DNA of 64,000 nt. Origin: Anthoceros angustus (Eukaryota; Streptophyta; Anthocerotopsida; Anthocerotales; Anthocerotaceae). Position 1 is the first letter of the stretch; each line of letters begins with the position of its first letter. Below are positions 60,206 through 64,000 of the stretch, piece by piece. The translations under genes and the position numbers were made by a program. The notes under the pieces are model-generated. The model was not told where the DNA came from and made no database searches. It worked only from the letters and a program-made list of their open reading frames with translations. The DNA lies in contig VJWM01000011.1 of NCBI GenBank assembly GCA_010909165.1, positions 992,001 to 1,056,000 on the forward strand, in the 5' to 3' direction.

Positions 60206-60625
60206 TTGCAAATCATTATCTCGCAACTCGTTCTTCCCTCCTACACACACAAGTCCGATTATCTAGAAATCCACAAACAACAACAATTCGTCCAGGCTTG
60301 CGCCAAGGCTTATCATAGCCGCAGGAATGGAGTTGGCCTCCCCCTTTCTTGTATTGTTGCTTTCTTCTGGCAGAGGGTTTCCATCGCTCTGCAGAGCGCG
60401 TTGGCTAACACAGGAGATGCAGCTTCTTCGACACCGGTGGTAAGTATGCCTTTTCACATCCCTGACCACGAAGTTCTTCGGGCAGTTGGTAGTTTTGAAA
60501 TACATGATCATGGGGGCTAGTCCCCTTGGCTTGGTGCCCTCGTTGGGTTTTTCCCCTTTTGTTTTTGGGGTGGATGGGTTTTTCCCATCTCTTTTCTATA
60601 ATGAAGTCTTCTTTCCCCCAAACAA
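60206..60625 (+). pseudogene. Non-LTR retroelement 3' end, third copy
   Basis: The plus strand reads QRVSIALQSALANTGDAASS followed by TPVV, aligning with QVSIALQRVLANAIYRTATS...SAPVV at 35.9 kb, then the terminal module with GGGGTGGATGGGTTTTTCCC at 60570-60590. Only the tail of the element remains. It lies between the two HMG genes. Confidence 0.6.
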
Positions 60626-60934
60626 CAACAAAAAGACACGTAAATAAATATTATAAATCAACATAATATACATTAAAAATAAATATAAATCATCTAAGAC
60701 ACACTCAAAATCACTTTAACAAGCTATAAGAAATTTTACAAGTCAAAAATTATAATATTAAACTTCAAAAATATATGCCAAGTGGAAAGGCTTTGGGGGA
60801 CGTAAATCTCACAGCCGGCAAATGGCCAATAGACGGAGGAGGGAGGCCCGTCGTGGTGTAATTTAGACGGCGTGGGTAGGACGCGGGGCCCGGTCGCGCC
60901 ACGTGGCGTAGGTGCTGGTGGCCCGGCCCGCCGG

Positions 60935-61072
60935 GTAGCGGGTAGCGGGAAGCGGGCAGCGGGCAGCGGGAAGCGCGCAGCGGGCAGCGGGAAGCGGGAA
61001 GCGGGAAGCGGGCAGCGGGCAGCGGGCAGCGGGCAGCGGGCAGCGGGCAGCGGGCAGCGGGCAGCGGGCGGA
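60935..61072. repeat. Heptamer array GGGCAGC/GGGAAGC
   Basis: About nineteen 7-bp units, mostly GGGCAGC with interspersed GGGAAGC and one GCGCAGC. A second short array of CCCGAA/CCCGAG hexamers lies at 61260-61294. Both are GC-rich and give artefactual long frames. Confidence 0.92.
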
Positions 61073-61099
61073 GGCACCGGACGGGTGAGCGTCGGTGAC

Positions 61100-62015
61100 A
61101 TCATTTTACGCTAGTGGTCGCAGGATGGAATTTCGCACAGCGCAGGGTCAACGAAAGATAAAAAAGCCCGCAGTCCGGGCTGATATGAAAGCGGGCCAGT
61201 TTTACGCCCGAAGCGGGCTAAGTTTTCCGGCGCAATCCCGTTTTGGCGTAACTGCCGAACCGGAACCCGAGCCCGAACCCGAGCCCGAACCGCGGTTTGG
61301 CGCGGCAGTTGAACCACACCACTTGTGGTTCACGGCTAACCAGGGGTGGCCCAGGCAGGGGTTAGTGCGTCGGGCCCGGCGTCGAAAAGGGAGCCAATGT
61401 GGGAAAAATGGGCTGGAGTGCCGGGCATCTCCTTCTCGTCTGTGTCTGTGGCTTAGAACGGTGCGAGGTGCGGTGCGGAGACGCGCAGGAAGTGTGGGCA
61501 CGAATGTCTTGTGCTCGCGCCGGGCTTGCGGGCCAGCTTCACGGGCATGACGGCTCTCCACCTGCTTCCACCGTCGCTGTCCCACCCCACGGACATGCGC
61601 ACACGCAAACCGGGATATTCATTCCTGTTTTCCTGGAATAAAACTTGTTTGCCTTAATATTCTCCTGCTCCGGCCTGGCAGCCTGGCCTTCGACCCTTGA
61701 ACGACATTTTGTTCCCCCGATCGTTGGTCAAGTGGCTATGGCACGGCAACCTAGTGGGCAGACACGCGGCTACTCTCAACTAGGTTCACTGTACAATCTT
61801 ACCGGTGCTGCGCTCGACACAGCTCGACCTACGAGGCTTCTCACTGGCTGACTGACTATGGTACAAGGGCCTTTCGGCCCAGAAAGCGGCCTGGACTGGG
61901 CCGGGCGGGGGCCGGCCTGCCTCGGCTTGGCTGCAGTAGAGGGCAGCGATAGCTGTGTTCAACCTCCGGACTTGAACTCTCTTCGCCCTCTGGCCTGCAC
62001 TCCAAGGCCTTGCCT
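61100..62015. other. Downstream region of the two-box HMG gene
   Basis: No gene supported. The part nearest 62018 is the 3' untranslated region of the HMG gene. The open frames follow from the GC-rich repeats. Confidence 0.4.
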
Positions 62016-62017
62016 CG

Positions 62018-63935
62018 TTACTGCTTGCCCTTGTACTGGCTCATCTCTTCCTTGTACCTTTCCTGGCCTGCAAGGGCCTTTTCCGCCCACACTTTCTTGC
62101 CAGCGTCGCCCAGGTCCTGCGGAACATATCGCCCGCACTTGTGAGAAACAGAAGCACAGATACAAACCGTCTTGCAGATGAAATACAGGTGTGCCGGACT
62201 TGCCTGCCACAGCTTCGACACGATTGTGGTGATCTCCCCCAGCTTAGCTCCAGGGTTCGCGGTTCTCACTTCCTGCTGCTTCTCCTTCCTGCACCATACG
62301 ACTTTGTTAGCAATCACGACTCGTGACAGGCAGAAGAACCATGAGTAGATGCAGCTCAGCATCTTACGTAAACAGGTTATACGCAGAGGGTGCCCTCTTC
62401 GGCTTGTTAGGGTCCTTCATCTGCACTTTGACTTTTGCTTTCATGGACACTCCGTCTTTTGCACCCTGTGCCACCACAATGTTAAGGTGAGCAAGCAAAC
62501 TCAGAATTAATGATATCCACAAGAACATCAAGCCTACGGCATCAAAGAGAACTTACCTTCTTCCTTAGAGAGGGAGAAGACTCGGCTTCATCTCCTTCCT
62601 CGTCGTCGCTGCCAGGTACCTCAGCCTGATCACGGGAACATTCCACTCAGTCTCAAACAGAAAGGGGGAATCGACTGAGCACACCGAAAATATTCCTTAC
62701 ATCGCCCTTCTTCAGCTTATAGGCTTCAATCTCACTTGCATAACGGAGTTTGTCTTCAGCGGCAATCTGAAAGCACAAGTAGTGCAAAGAGAGAACGGGG
62801 ATCAGAAATTGCGGTTGACTACTCATTCATGCTGCGAAAAATTGATACTGCAGCCCTCATTACCTTCATGTAAGGGCTCTTAGCTTCATCACTGAGATTC
62901 TTCCACTCTTCTCCAAGAACCTTTCCCGTCTGTAAAAGAAGCGAACGTCAAGGGGTAACAAAGGCTGGAATTCCGGCGTAATTGATCCACAGCCGAGACA
63001 AATGCGGCACACTTACTTCAGTGAACGAAAGATTCCGTTCAGAACGGAGAATTGGACGTCTCTCCGCAGAGTAAACAAAGAAAGCAGACAATGCCTTCTT
63101 CGGAGCTTCGGGGTCCTTTGTTTTCCTGGGACAAGAATAAACCTGTAAGATTTGGAACAAAACATAAACACACCATGAGCTCTTGAAGGCGCGCCTGTAC
63201 CTCTTTGGCTTGCTTTCCTCGACTTCAGGCTGCAGGATTAACAACAGACAAGCTGAGTCAAGGGTTTCAAGACTTAAAACAGACAAAAACATCAATAATA
63301 AAAAAAAAGGCCGAGATCCTCACCGGACTTGCCCGAGCTTGGGCCCTCTGCAGCCTCTTCAACTTCACCTCCCTTTTCTCCTGTGCTTCACTTTTCAGCT
63401 GGAGAGCAGCGGCCTGCTGGTCTAGCTTCGCCTGGATAGCCTGAAGCCGGGCTTCGTGCTCGTGCAGCTCGGCCGCCTTCTTGTCCAGGTCCATGCGCTC
63501 CATAGTTTGCGTCACAGCGGCCACGTCCTTGTCGAGGCAGTCTTGCAGCGGCATCTCCTTCTTTTTGGAGGCTCTCTTGGTGGCCTTGACAGCTTCAGGC
63601 TGAGGAGCATCAGCAGCGGGCGCCTCAGGGGCAGGGGCCTCGGTCGGTGGAGCATCTTCAGCCACCGGGGCCTGCGCCGCCTCCACGGCCACAGCCTTGG
63701 GTACCTTGGCAGTCCTTGCAGCCCTCTTAGGCCCGACAGGGACGGCATTCACCAAGTTTTCCTTGTCCACCTCCGGCATCGGGGCCGCCTCCACCACCTT
63801 CGCGCTCCTAGCCTTCTTGGCGTAGACAACAGTCTTCTGTTCAGTCACTTCGTCTGCCGGGAGCTCCGTGGGAACATGCATTTCCACCAATGCGGCTGCG
63901 GGCACGACCGCTCCACGGGCCTTGCGAGGAGGCAT
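62018..63935 (-). CDS. HMG-box protein with two boxes (paralogue of 3xHMG)
   Basis: Exons: 63324-63935, 63201-63229, 63017-63125, 62864-62929, 62701-62766, 62557-62625, 62368-62465, 62204-62288, 62018-62116; phases close, 410 aa. The N-terminus (1-204) starts MPPRKARGAVVPAAAL, is Ala/Pro/Glu-rich, then forms a probable coiled coil (AAELHEHEARLQAIQAKLDQ). HMG box 1 (about 217-295) has PKKALSAFFVYSAERRP, GEEWKNLSDEAKSPYMK and IAAEDKLRYASEIEAY; box 2 (about 336-406) has NKPKRAPSAYNLF and TTIVSKLWQDLGDAGKKVW. The boxes correspond to boxes 2 and 3 of the neighbouring gene, with two 66-bp exons conserved in both. The intron after CTGTGGCAG (62203) starts with GC (gcaagt), a GC-AG intron. Chromatin architectural role by family. 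Confidence 0.92.
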
Positions 63936-64000
63936 TTCGGCAGCTACGAGAAGCGGGGAGGAGAAGCGGAAACCCTACCGCTGCTGCAGTTGGGACTCGG

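Overview
The window is nuclear DNA of a green plant-lineage eukaryote. Genes are split by short GT-AG introns (mostly about 80-130 bp, one 832 bp) and their products are plant-type: a plastidal glycolate/glycerate translocator, a cytosolic class I aldolase, a LOG cytokinin-activating enzyme, a class I small heat-shock protein, a root-cap/LEA-type secreted protein and 3xHMG-box chromatin proteins. A streptophyte alga or early land plant is the best guess. An interstitial array with TTAGGG and CTAGGG units at 14.3 kb is compatible with an alga but does not decide it. Gene-bearing parts are GC-richer; the stretches between them are AT-rich and full of decayed transposons and tandem repeats.

Layout. 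0-4.8 kb: a diverged direct duplication and unassigned AT-rich DNA. 4.8-10 kb: PLGG1 (-) and aldolase FBA (+), divergent across about 520 bp. 11-12.9 kb: LOG (-). 13.5-18.6 kb: telomere-like array, a tandem repeat of about 75 bp and an unassigned open frame. 18.66-20.22 kb: a PIF/Harbinger-type DNA transposon relic bounded by inverted repeats. 25.0-27.4 kb: an SSUH2/DnaJ-zinc-finger-like gene (-) carrying an internal duplication of about 340 bp. 27.8-31.1 kb: an HSP20 pseudogene, a broken P450 and an intact HSP20, all (-). 31.6-32.7 kb: an L1-ORF1p-like relic. 32.9 kb: a CCGCA microsatellite. 35-36.2, 40.5, 43-44.8 and 60.2-60.6 kb: pieces of one non-LTR retroelement family (reverse transcriptase, Cys/His motif, endonuclease-like tail and a shared 3' module). 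37.3-38.5 kb: a secreted alpha/beta hydrolase (+). 39.34 kb: tRNA-Ala(TGC). 39.6-42.7 kb: minisatellites. 45.0-47.25 kb: intronless CPSF100 (+). 47.86-49.15 kb: root-cap family gene (-). 50.9-51.75 kb: LEA_2 protein (+). 52.16-53.96 kb: AAAP amino-acid transporter (-). 55.8-58.2 and 62.0-63.9 kb: two tandem HMG-box genes (-) with three and two boxes.

The genes do not form one pathway. Local links are PLGG1/FBA (photosynthetic and central carbon metabolism sharing a promoter interval), the HSP20 gene/pseudogene pair and the two HMG paralogues. Exon models were built by hand from splice signals, reading phase and remembered family alignments. Where phases close exactly and the protein matches its family I am confident; the exceptions are flagged in the entries.
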